Shown piece after piece: positions 1 through 9,620 of a stretch of 64,000 nucleotides of DNA. Each line of letters starts with the position of its first letter. Position 1 is the stretch's first letter. The translations under genes were made by a program, and so were the position numbers. The stretch covers positions 9,618,451-9,682,450 of the forward strand of contig NW_022097996.1 in assembly GCF_002288925.2 (NCBI RefSeq), written 5' to 3'. This stretch comes from Delphinapterus leucas (taxonomy: Eukaryota; Chordata; Mammalia; Artiodactyla; Monodontidae). The notes beneath the pieces were generated by a model, which was not told the DNA's origin, made no database searches, and saw only the letters and a list, made by a program, of their open reading frames with translations.

Positions 1-960
1 AACAACCTCTCCTTGAAGCCAAACAACTCCTGATTAAGGCACTATTTTTTTTAGAATGTACACCAAGATATACAAAAAGCTGGCAACAGATAAATCCAAA
101 GAGAAAAAAAATTGTACCAGGAAGAAAGTGAAATTTCAGATAGCCAGCAAGTTCTCTAAATATGAATTTTACTTATCAGGAAGAACCACCAATATTTACC
201 ATATTCTTATCAATGAAACAAATTAAAATTTAATTGATGTTTTCAAAGCAAATTATCAGTGTTGACAAAAAAACTGTCTCAAACCCAGAAGAGACAAAAA
301 CCACATGATATATCTTTTCTGTTAATATATTTGAAAATATTTTGTAAGCCTACTTAAAGCAGACCTTTGTTGTTTGAGGTCTGTAATAATCAGTAGTACG
401 TTGGATTAATAGCCTCATCTTTGAAGACAGGCTTTATAACTCATACAGCTGATAAAGAGGAGGCAAAGGCCAGCCCTGTAACTAGGCTTTAACCTGACTG
501 ATGGTCCTTTCTTGTACCTGGACTAACAATAGTATCTTTACCATTTTTTTTCTTCTAAAGATATTTTCTCTGAAAACAGTCTTTGAACTGACTTTCTTTG
601 AAGAGTATTCCCATATAACAAATCCCAAAAACCGTAACATGAGTTCACAATAAATTAATCCAACAAGTTTGCTTCAACAACTGTCAAAAGACCAAACTAA
701 CGCCACAATAACAATAATTTTGTTTATCTAATACAGATTCTAGCATACATCCTCTCTGGCAAGAAATATATCATTTAAGCCTTGAATTCATTTAAATCAT
801 ACACATTCGATTTACAGACATTTTTAATATTATTGTTAACTTTTTACTAAAATGTTTAATAGATACTAATATTGTAAATTTTTAATTAAGTAAAGCTTGC
901 CAATTTTTAAATTCTCATAAGAAAGCTTAATTGGAATTTTCCATAAAAACTTTCAAGATC

Positions 961-1293
961 AGCCTCCCTGGTGGCACAGTGGTTAAGAATCCGCCTGCCA
1001 ATGCAGGGGACATGGGTTCGATCCCTGGTCTGGAAAGATCCCACATGTCGCAGAGCAACTAAGCCCGTGCACCACAACTACTGAGCCTGCACTCTAGAGC
1101 CTGCGATCCACAACTACTGAGCCCATGTGCCACAACTACTGAAGCCCATGCGCCTAGAGCCCGTGCTCCGCAACAAGAGAAACCACCGCAATGAGAAGCC
1201 CACGCACCGCAATGAAGAGTAGCCCCCGCTCATCACAACTAGAGAAAGCCCACGCGAAGCAACAAAGACCCAGTGCAGCCAAAAATTAATTAA
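961..1293 (+). mobile_element. CHR-type SINE, long form
   Basis: Starts with the tRNA-like head (CTCCCTGGTGGCACAGTGG, B-box GGGTTCGATCCC) and has the long body with repeated CACAACTACTGA units, ending GCAGCCAAAAATTAATTAAA. The 12-bp target-site copy AACTTTCAAGAT flanks it on both sides. It is the only SINE in the first 12 kb. Confidence 0.93.
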
Positions 1294-1404
1294 AAAACTT
1301 TCAAGATATGCCAAAAGAATTTCCAAACTACAAAAGGCAGTGACGTTACTGACCCAATAATTGGTATCTTTCTCCTTATGCTGACAAAACAACAGAATTT
1401 ATGA

Positions 1405-1930
1405 ATAAGAGGAATTATTTAATCTCTGGGGTGATAAGAGTTCTGTATCTTGACTGTGGTGGTGGTTACAGAATCCACATGTGATAAAATGGCAAAGAAC
1501 TATACATACACATAGTACCAATGCCAATTTCCTGGGTTTAATATTGCACTGAAGTTATGTAAGATGTAACCATTAGGGGAAACTGAGTGAAAGGTACAGG
1601 GCCCTCTCTACTATTTTTGCAACTGCCTGTGAATCCATTAATTATTTAAAGATTCCACTTATACGAGGTACCTAGAATAGTCAAATTCATAGAGTCAGAA
1701 AGTACATTGGTAGATGCCAGGGCCGGGGTGTGGGGAGGAGGAATGGGGAGTTAGTGTTTAAAGGAGACAGAGTTTCAGTTTAGGAAGGTGAAAAATTTCG
1801 GAGATGGATGACGGTAAGAGTTACACAACAATGTGAATGTACTTGGTGCCACTGAACTGTAAAGTTAAATATGGTTAAAATAGTATGTTTTATATTATGC
1901 GACTTCTACCACAATAAAAAAATTTTTTTT
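1405..1930 (+). mobile_element. L1 3'-end fragments
   Basis: Two adjacent L1-type 3' ends: one with GGGGTGATAAGAGTTCTGTA, then one with GATTCCACTTATACGAGGTA and ACAACAATGTGAATGTACTT, ending in ACCACAATAAAAA. They look like old mammalian L1 (L1M-class) tails; no reading frame survives. Confidence 0.75.
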
Positions 1931-2100
1931 AAAGTAAATAAACAATTTTTAGTTTAATTAATAACAAAAATACCACAAATATAAAAAAATTAACCTAAAT
2001 ACCCTGTTTAGTAGACTGGAAAACTGAGACCTAACCAGGTAATACACACAAACTTTCACAGTCAATAACAGAGTAAAGGCACCTAATTGATATGCTGTTG

Positions 2101-2156
2101 ACTAAGGAACATAAGATTAGAAGTAACCACTAAGGAACATAAGATTAGAAGTAACC
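2101..2156 (+). repeat. Perfect 28-bp tandem duplication
   Basis: The 28-base unit beginning ACTAAGGAACATAAGATT occupies 2101-2128 and again 2129-2156 with no mismatch, suggesting a recent local duplication. Confidence 0.97.
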
Positions 2157-3464
2157 AATCACTTGTGGCCATTAACAATATCTTGTTTTACGGAAGATAA
2201 TCAGGTCGGTTGATGCCTGGGTTGCATTAAAATGCAATCAGTATATATATATTTTAACTATTATACTTTATTTAAAGGAAAAAACTTTTTCTGAGGGGAA
2301 AAAATCTCAAAAGAAATTTAACCTTAGAACTTCCACGTTTGAAGGAATATGAGTTTTTTGAAGAGCATGACACAGTATTCCAAATAAGATCATGCCATCT
2401 TTTCAAAGAGGTCTTCCTCACACAACAAAGTGAACAGCAACTATTCTTGTCCCTAATGGTTCTAAACAGCTACAACGTAAAACTAAACACAGGCTATCTT
2501 TGACTCCAGAAAATGGATTTTCAACCAAATAAAGATAATATTCAGAATAGCTACTTTCAAGTTCCCCACAGTGAACAATTATGTTTCATGAAGGCAAATG
2601 CTGGCTAAATTAGTGGTTGCAAACTAGACAGTCATAATATAGCCTCCTACAAAAGTTACATTCTAACGTCTGAACTGATACCTTAGCCATCATCCTGCTT
2701 CCTCTACACAATCATTTTGGGTAACATTTATCCTTATGAGACTCAGTTTGGTAAAAACAGGGCACTCTTTCTCCTCCTTGAGAGGAATGCGACACAGATG
2801 TAAATCAGCATATGTATATCATCTACCACTTTGGAAAATCAACTGAAGCGGTCAGGCCACCCAATCTCAAGTATAAACATCAGCATGTAAATAAAACTGA
2901 TGTCTGTCTAAAGTGGCTTTCAGATCATATAATGCAACTATGCAATTGTTCCAATAGCAATGTAAAGAAAACACATTACCTGAAATGGAACAAGGATTCA
3001 GATTTGTGGGGGGAAAAAGTGAAAGAAGCTACACAAAGTTAATAGGTCTTCAATGAAGTTAGTGAGAAGATAAGAAAAGTCAGATTAACAAGGGGAAATC
3101 TAGGTTAGAAACATAAGAATGTATTAACGGGGCTAGAAAAGTGAATTTTAAAATTGCAGCCTGAATTAGGCAGTAATTTAACTAATATTACTTTTTACTT
3201 TGGGAGAAAAAAATAGAAGCCAGAGAATATGGAAGCATTCTTCACACAGCAATATACTTTGAAGTTCACAATTCTTTGCTTTTGAAGACATTACTAACAA
3301 CTGCAATTCTCACAGATTAACACCCAACCCTCCTTATCTATACTAAAGAGGCTTGTTTGGCCTACCAGCACTTTGGCATGGCTAAGGCATAGGGTCTGGG
3401 ATTGGTAATGATAAATTATAAGGCAGGAACCAGAACATAAACTATCTGGTATAACATGGTAATT

Positions 3465-3660
3465 ATATAGTTAACATTTACGATATGCCAAGAGCAGTCT
3501 AAGGACTCAACATCATTCTAAGGGCTCACAATAATCCTATGAAATAAGGAGTATTTATTCCCTTTCAACAGATGAGAAAACGAAGGCACAGACAGATTAA
3601 ATCATTCGTCTAAGGTCACATAGCTAGTAAGTGGCAGAGCCAAGATTTGGACACAGGTGG
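3465..3660 (+). mobile_element. MIR-family fragment
   Basis: Contains ATCCTATGAAATAAGGAGTA, CAGATGAGAAAACGAAGGCA and GGTCACATAGCTAGTAAGTG, the conserved MIR core and flank. Confidence 0.8.
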
Positions 3661-6600
3661 AATGATAGTTTGGATTTATCTGAAAGGCTAAGGAGCCAAT
3701 GAAGGATTATAAGCAAAGGAAGACCAATATTCAAATTCACATTTTATTTTAGCAAGATCAGGTAGGAGTGAATAACTACTAAGGAAAAAAACTGAAACCT
3801 CAAAATTAGTTAATAGACTGACGAGGAAAGACAGAAATGATGAAGGCCTCAATTAAGGGAATAGCAATAGAATGAAAATAATTGAATAGATATATACAGA
3901 GGATATAAAATCAACTTGACTTATGATTAGAAAAGGGAGAGTGAGGATGATTCCAAGGCTTCACTGACTAGGCCCAAGCCAACAGCTTCTCATTTTAATC
4001 ATACTATTACTTTATCAAAAGCAGAAAGGTTTAGTATTAAATCATCCTCATATCAGCAACAGCCACAGTATTTGACTTTCTCCTCTCTGAAAAATGTGAC
4101 TAAATAACTTACAATTACTGCCACTTGGCAACTCCACACTAATTGTTTAATATGCATACAGTAAAGACAGCTATTAAATATTTTCAATAAATGACACACA
4201 GACCATCACTGAACATAACATGGACAGAGAAGCTACAGAGAATCTGTGAAATTTAGTAAACGTTCTTATAATCAGCACTCTAAATTTAAGAAAAACCTAA
4301 ATGCCCTTTAAATGGATTAGAATCATTTTACCACGTATAGGAAGAGGTCTGTAGACACCTCTTTTAAGATTCAAAAAAAGTAAAACTCATTACTTCAAAG
4401 TTAAATCGACTAGGTTCTTTTTTCCCCTTCTGTCTGTAAATGTAAACAAACAAAAAAACCCTACTATCCTTATAGCCCAAGTCAAGGATCTGTAAATTAC
4501 TACATTAGGATTATAATAACCACTGGAAAAACTTACTGCAACTTCAACCTTGTTACCACTGTTAAGGGTAAAACTATGCTAAAGCCAGGGCCTTCCAGTA
4601 ACTAAATGCTCTTGGAAAGTGTCCAAAACAATGTATAGTAAATTTCCAATTTGTCTCATCTAAGATCAAGAAAAACAAGTTATCTAAAGCACTGGGTCAT
4701 ATTTAAATAGGCTCTATGAGTTTTACATCACATTATCTCTCAGAAAAATCTATACTCTTTACTTAGGATGGGACCTAAGACCAGTAAGTCACCTGGGGGG
4801 TAGGGGGTGGGGAGGGGAAGTTGCACCTAGGAATTTAATCACATATTACTTAATATTATTTTCAGAAAAATTTCAATACAACTAGCTTTCTTTTTGAGAG
4901 AAACAGATTTTGGCAGAATCTGCTAAAATCATGGTTTGCAGTGATACTGAAAATCTCCATAGCTTCTACAACGTGGACAACATGTGGTGGTGCTTACTCT
5001 GGTTTCTAGCTTGAGCCGTTTTTTAGAGCCTCCTATTATTTGTGGTTCAGATTCCTTTTTTATGGGTTGCATGCCTGATAGATATACACCACTATCATAC
5101 AAAAACAAACATAAAGGTGCTTTATATATGTGAGTGCATATGTGAATGTACATACATGACACTTTAGACAAGCTGTGATTTCCACTCATAAACAACTTTT
5201 TTTTATAAAGTTCTACTAAACTGAGAAGTAAAAGCCAACAGTTAAGAAAATAATCTAACCATACAGCAAAGGGAGCTGTAAAATTAATTCTGGAAGCCAA
5301 AAAACCCTAAATAAAGCAGGTACACAAAACAAACCCAACCTATTTTCACTGAGCATTTTTAAGTTTACCTATAAATGTTAACATCTTTTAAAAGTTGAGG
5401 AGTATACCAACTTTCATTTATGAAAAATGACACCCTAGGATAAATTTCTAATTCCCAAGAGAAATAAGTCAAGTTTAAAGATCTGCATACAAAAATAATA
5501 GAAGAGCTGCAAAGAAATGAATCGAAAAAGCAAACATGGTTTTACAGGAAACATGGAAGCTATCTGAAACATTAAAAGTGGAATGGACTTATTATCAATA
5601 TAACAAACAAAAGATCCAAAATGAACAAATTAAGCATAAGTACTCCCCATGTGTTTAACTTCTTCTGAAACAAGCAATGCCATACCAATCAATACTTGCC
5701 ACAAATATTGCCATAAATTGGTCACTTCTATCTTTGTAATGATGAAACAATGAAAGGTTTGTTGAAATATATTTATAACTTACCAATACTGAGCAATTAA
5801 GTTTCTATTAGTGACGCTTCCACTAAGGATTTGTGCTAAAAAGACTGAAATCTATTCACACAGCAGTGAAAAATGAAGCCTCACTAAAGACATTCAATAT
5901 AAAGCTGACCCCTAAAGGCTCCTTGATGCACGTTTGCAACCACAGGATTCACAGTATGCAGTACACTAGCAACAGATTGGTTAAAAACAGTTTGGATTTT
6001 CAACCTCCCATCATACAGGCAACATTTTTAGAAGCAGTCACGTTAAATAAATATGTCTTTCACAGTTACGGGATGAAATTTTAAGCTTGACAGGCACCAA
6101 TGCCCTGATTTTCTACTTTTTTCGTAAACCATATGACTTCCACATGCTGAGAACGTATTATGCTTTAACCTGCAGTAAAGGCTTTACAACATTTTAATGC
6201 TCGGTGCCTAAAATGCAACAGAAGCACCCCACCCCATCGAATACAAGGAATATATCTGGTTTCAACAAAACCACTAGTCAGAAAAAGTTTAATGAACGCC
6301 TTTCCTAGTAAGTAACTTTGCATTTCCGTAGAGGAAAACAAACAAAAAGAAAATCTGAGGTGAGGGTGGGTGGAAGAGAAAATCTTCTTATATTTTAATA
6401 TTTTTCCAACTCTTAACAAACATTTTAGTTTTTTTATTTCTAAAATAATTATTGAACATTTTAAAACACTATGTCTAATAGAATATCTTTCAGCAGAAAA
6501 ACACTCTATTATGTAGTTACACAGGATTTTTCTCCAGTTTTTGCAAAGTAACATTTCAGGCTAAAATAGAAGGTTAAAACAAATAATTCTGGAAATCCCA

Positions 6601-6880
6601 GTCTATAGCAAACTCAAACCTCAACTTTATATCAACATATTGTATGTTCTAAATTTGAGATTTAGAATACACATCAACTTTTTTTTCTATTCAGGTCAAT
6701 CTAAATATATATGCTACCTCATGTTTATGGACAGCTTATCTGTGTGAATGACCAACTGCAGAAATTTCAAATCAAAGGTTATAAAACATACCATAAAATT
6801 ACACACTATTTGACTTTCAGTTTTTATGGTATCTAAGGTCCTTTACTGACAGGTTCAAGAATTGATAAGTTTGGATATGT

Positions 6881-6914
6881 AAATATGTAAATACATTAAA
6901 TATGTAAATACATT
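6881..6914 (+). repeat. Perfect 17-bp tandem duplication
   Basis: AAATATGTAAATACATT occurs at 6881-6897 and 6898-6914. Confidence 0.95.
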
Positions 6915-7439
6915 AAATTCTCAGCAGTCAAAAGAGAAATTATGCCAAATCCTTTAGTTATTTAAAAGTCCATTACACTAAAAATCTGTGACAAAAGAAT
7001 GGTTATTGAAAAACTTATATTTCAGACCGAAAGAAGTACAAATTATATTATCTTAAATCTCCTGGTGTAATGTTTTTAAATATTAAAGACTGTGAGAAAC
7101 AAGAGATGTTGCAATCCTCTTTCCTTTATAACTCCAATTGAAACTCGGAAGAAAAAAAAAATCAGAATTCAAATTTGCCAAACTTGACTTAAACACATAA
7201 TTCAACTAGATCTATCTTAGTTGTGCAATTTTAAAATAAGTTTAAATGCAAAGCACTGCGACCTTGATGTGATAATTACCTGTGGAAGAAATGCAAAATA
7301 AAAACAAATGCAGGTCCTTTTCAGCGAATGATGCATTTTACAACAAAACCAGTAAAAGCGCAACCACGTAGCACAAACTAAATAAACAGGCACAGGAGGC
7401 AGCATGTCCATCCAGGAAGAGAAATGCACCACGCCAAGA

Positions 7440-7520
7440 AAGAAAGGAAAGAAGGAGGGAAGGAAGGCAGACGGGCGGGCAGGCGGGCGGGCGGGCGGGC
7501 GGGCGGGCAGGCAGGGAGAG
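7440..7520 (+). repeat. GAAAGG/GGGC-rich microsatellite
   Basis: A purine run (7440-7470) passes into repeated GGGC units (7471-7520), each with a GGG triplet. It lies about 400 bases before the CpG island begins, within the presumed HMBOX1 intron. Confidence 0.92.
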
Positions 7521-8810
7521 AAGACAGAGGTTTCTATACCTGCAGGATCCCAGAGCAATGAACTAGTCACATCACTCTCTCCTATATGATACGTAGGGTT
7601 TTTAAAGCTCCAGGGTAAATTAAAACAGCAACCACTCTATACCACCATTCAACTTTCCATAGTACAGTATCTTTAATGCCAACTGCATTCTCCTCTTCAC
7701 TCACCCAGTGTTTCCTCTCTCTTCCATACCAGCTTTCAGACAAATGCGAGACAGAACAGGGTGGGGTATAAGAAAAATACAAGCAGCGCCTTTCCGCTAC
7801 TCCCCCCGCACCTCCAACAATTTCCAACAGTTCTTCCTACTACGAAAATAAGTCGCCCTATCTCAGGATACACAACAGTCATTCTGTGTCTTCAGTAGAC
7901 ACACAGAGGCGCGTACACATGGCAGCACTCCCGAAGCCCCACCCCCAGGCCCCCGAATCTTAAGTACTGTTTAATCTATTGAACGCGAAGACCACACAGA
8001 GATCCCTCCACCTACTGTTTTGGGGTAAGGGTGGGTGGAGGACTCCTTTCAAAGTAGCCCCAACAGTGTAACCAAAACACGGTTCCGGAATAAAATATTA
8101 AGAACACTTTTCCTTTCCCACCTATCTGCCGACCTCAGGATGCAAAAAGCCATCTCCACACACCCGCATCTCTCCAAGGCTCCTGCCCGGAGTTCGGGGT
8201 GGAGATGCGTCCCGGGAGGCGGAGAGGAGTGTAAGCGGGCGGTGGGACACAAACGAGTCGCTCACCGCGGCCACCCTGCGCCGCGTCGCCAGCCCAGAGG
8301 TTCAGGACCCGCACCTCGCGCACGCCTCTCCGCCCAGGCCCAGCTAAAAGCTCCGACTCCGGCTCTCGAACTTCCTCTCCGGAGTCATTTATTCAAGGCG
8401 AACACATCACCCAAGTACACGTCACCCAGTTTCAAACACAGTTCTGCACCCCAAACAAACCCACACACCTCAAATTCCCCTCACAGTTTTCCAAACTCCA
8501 AACAAGAGACCCCACCTCCAGGATTCAAACCTTCCGCCCATCGGGGAGGCAACCAGGAGGAAAGAGTTGGGGAGCAACCGACGCCTTTCCATTACCGCCC
8601 CCACAAACTGCCCCACCCCAGACCCTGCGTCCGGGTCGCCCCCGTCGGAAGCCCCCCGCTTCCTCCCTCCACTCAGTCGGGCCGCTTAAGCGACCCATCC
8701 CCAGCCCACTCACTTTCTCCCCCAAACCCCTCCAAAAAAAAAAAAAAGTGAAGAGAAAGAAGTGAGGAAAGAGACTTGAGGTAGTCCGGCTTCCAAACCG
8801 CTCGACTCAC

Positions 8811-9110
8811 CTAAGAATCCTTGCTGAGTTCTCTCCGCCCGGCACAGCCCCCTCCCCAACGTCCCGGTACGAAGGGCTGAGGTAGGGAGGAGGGGAAAGC
8901 GGGAGGGGGAGGGGTGTCTTCCGCGTGGGGCGCCCGTCGGGAGGGGACTGGGGAGGGGTTGAGGCCGGCGCAGGAAGAGGAGAAGGGGGAGGGGAGGCCC
9001 CTATCTCCCAGTCTCCCCCTGAAAACCTCCCTTGTCTCAATCACATCAGACTGACTGTCTTTGTCTGGCTGACAACCGCCATATTGATATCAACAGCCCC
9101 GCTCCCACCT
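8811..9110 (-). other. HMBOX1: Probable non-coding first exon of HMBOX1 (3' border well placed, 5' border approximate)
   Basis: Reading the minus strand, the sequence ends ...GGATTCTTAG and is followed by GTGAGT (plus-strand 8805-8810), a near-perfect donor. A YY1-like element, ATATGGCGGTTGTC on the minus strand near 9075-9088, has the orientation usual just downstream of a start site, so transcription may begin near 9100. HMBOX1 encodes a homeobox telomere-binding factor and is the known divergent neighbour of INTS9. No HMBOX1 coding sequence is seen; the first coding exon would be off the left edge. The identity rests on synteny and the donor, not on protein similarity. The start could also lie further up, towards 9400. 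Confidence 0.55.
9075..9088 (-). promoter_or_regulatory. YY1-like site
   Basis: The minus strand contains ATATGGCGGTTGTC, close to the AAnATGGCGGC type of YY1 element that often lies just downstream of start sites. Its orientation fits transcription towards HMBOX1. Confidence 0.5.
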
Positions 9111-9125
9111 GCTGCCGCCTAGCGG

Positions 9126-9145
9126 CCCTGGGAGTTGTAGTTCCT
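9126..9145 (-). promoter_or_regulatory. ZNF143/Staf-type motif 1 (minus strand)
   Basis: Minus strand reads GGAACTACAACTCCCAGGG, matching the ACTACAnnTCCCA core. It is the copy closest to the presumed HMBOX1 start and points towards HMBOX1. The ATGC end is not kept. Confidence 0.7.
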
Positions 9146-9192
9146 GCCTCCCTTGAGTAAAGGCGCCGGACCGGGCGTCCGGAGGCCCCAGG

Positions 9193-9213
9193 GAACTACA
9201 GCTCCCGGCAAGT
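9193..9213 (+). promoter_or_regulatory. ZNF143/Staf-type motif 2
   Basis: Reads ACTACAGCTCCCGGCAAGT from 9195. The ACTACAnnTCCC core is intact; the 3' half is divergent. Confidence 0.7.
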
Positions 9214-9271
9214 ACCGCGCCCATCCGCCTTCCCACAGGGAGGAGGGGAAAGGGGCGCCAAAGCCGTAGGG

Positions 9272-9291
9272 ACTACACATCCCAGAATACC
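9272..9291 (+). promoter_or_regulatory. ZNF143/Staf-type motif 3
   Basis: Reads ACTACACATCCCAGAATACC. The core ACTACAnnTCCCAG is intact and the 3' ATGC-like end is weakened to ATAC. Confidence 0.78.
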
Positions 9292-9422
9292 ATGGATCCC
9301 GGGCCCAGAAGGGGGACATGATATCATGCTGGGGTGGAGAGGGAGGATGAATTGGCGGCCGGGATGAATTTGAGCTGACGGAAGGAGGTATTCTGAGAGG
9401 AAAGGGAGGAAAAGGAAAGACG

Positions 9423-9442
9423 ACCACAGTTCCCATGATGCA
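9423..9442 (+). promoter_or_regulatory. ZNF143/Staf-type motif 4
   Basis: Reads ACCACAGTTCCCATGATGCA, one mismatch in the ACTACA part and a perfect TCCCAnnATGC part. The next copy starts 30 bp downstream in the same orientation. Confidence 0.82.
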
Positions 9443-9452
9443 CGGAGAGATT

Positions 9453-9472
9453 ACTACATTTCCCATGATGCA
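9453..9472 (+). promoter_or_regulatory. ZNF143/Staf-type motif 5 (best copy)
   Basis: Reads ACTACATTTCCCATGATGCA, a complete match to ACTACAnnTCCCAnnATGC. It sits about 140 bp before the INTS9 start codon and next to a run of 13 G. Confidence 0.9.
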
Positions 9473-9474
9473 GC

Positions 9475-9487
9475 GGGGGGGGGGGGG
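9475..9487 (+). repeat. Run of 13 G
   Basis: An uninterrupted G13 tract lies between ZNF143-type motifs 5 and 6 in the promoter. Its length is likely to vary between individuals or to be misread by sequencing. Confidence 0.9.
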
Positions 9488-9501
9488 CGTAGGGAATAAA
9501 G

Positions 9502-9521
9502 ACTGCATGTCCCGCGATGCT
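9502..9521 (+). promoter_or_regulatory. ZNF143/Staf-type motif 6
   Basis: Reads ACTGCATGTCCCGCGATGCT, a full-length copy with two substitutions (ACTGCA for ACTACA, TCCCG for TCCCA). It lies 91-110 bp before the INTS9 ATG and contains two upstream ATGs, at 9507 and 9517. Confidence 0.72.
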
Positions 9522-9611
9522 CTCGGCCGGGCGGTGGCGGAGATTGAACCGGAAGACGCTTTCTGCGTCTGAGGAGCGGAGTGACTGGTATTGAACAGCC
9601 AAAAGTCCAAT
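9522..9611 (+). other. INTS9: INTS9 5' UTR / core promoter region
   Basis: The 90 bases before the INTS9 start codon contain an ETS-type site, AACCGGAAG at 9547-9555, and no TATA box. This is usual for a housekeeping CpG-island promoter. Transcription probably starts somewhere in 9490-9560, but the start cannot be fixed from sequence alone. Confidence 0.6.
9547..9555 (+). promoter_or_regulatory. ETS/GABPA-type site
   Basis: AACCGGAAG carries the CCGGAAG core of ETS factors and sits about 60 bp before the INTS9 ATG, in the region where transcription probably starts. Confidence 0.55.
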
Positions 9612-9620
9612 ATGAAACTG
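9612..9620 (+). CDS. INTS9: INTS9 coding exon 1 (codons 1-3)
   Basis: The ATG at 9612-9614 is followed by AAA and CTG, then the donor GTGAGT at 9621. Only Met-Lys-Leu is encoded before a phase-0 intron. The start has A at -3 and agrees with the MKLYCLSG start of the protein, because the next exon opens with the codon for Tyr. The 5' UTR lies just upstream, roughly 9530-9611; its exact start is not determined here. Confidence 0.93.

Larger units (their letters stand above)
1..8810 (-). other. HMBOX1: Presumed first intron of HMBOX1; no exon recognised
   Basis: This AT-rich stretch holds one SINE (961-1293), L1 tails (about 1405-1930), a MIR-like fragment (about 3465-3660), a 28-bp tandem duplication (2101-2156), a 17-bp duplication (6881-6914) and a GGGC-rich microsatellite (7471-7520). 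No open frame resembles HMBOX1 or another known protein. The intervals 1-947, 2160-3460 and 3670-7430 are otherwise featureless to me. Confidence 0.5.
7890..9620. promoter_or_regulatory. CpG island / probable bidirectional INTS9-HMBOX1 promoter
   Basis: This stretch is far richer in G+C and in CpG than the AT-rich flanks, densest from about 8160 to 9600. It ends at INTS9 exon 1 on the + strand and holds a strong minus-strand splice donor at 8810, consistent with a divergent transcript. It has no TATA box, a cluster of ZNF143-type motifs, a YY1-like site and an ETS site. In human, INTS9 and HMBOX1 are head to head at 8p21.1, which supports a shared promoter. The absence of interspersed repeats in it fits a conserved regulatory block. 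Confidence 0.85.

Noticed and set aside
4929..5300. 123-codon minus-strand frame containing a short CPRCRSYGDFQYHC stretch
   Set aside because: The Cys pairs recall a zinc ribbon, but the rest is not protein-like, no family matches, and the frame lies in presumed intron.
8245..8265. Second minus-strand donor-like site (GCG/GTGAGC)
   Set aside because: Weaker than the donor at 8810 and lacks a clear exon upstream of it. An alternative first exon cannot be excluded but is not supported.
8035..8751. 238-codon plus-strand open frame in the CpG island
   Set aside because: GC-rich sequence has few stop codons by chance. The product is low-complexity Pro/Ser/His-rich, ends in poly-Lys from an A-run and resembles no known protein.
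9317..9335. A seventh ZNF143-type site (minus-strand CCCAGCATGA)
   Set aside because: Only the 3' half matches and the ACTACA half is missing, so it is mentioned in the finding but not annotated as a site.
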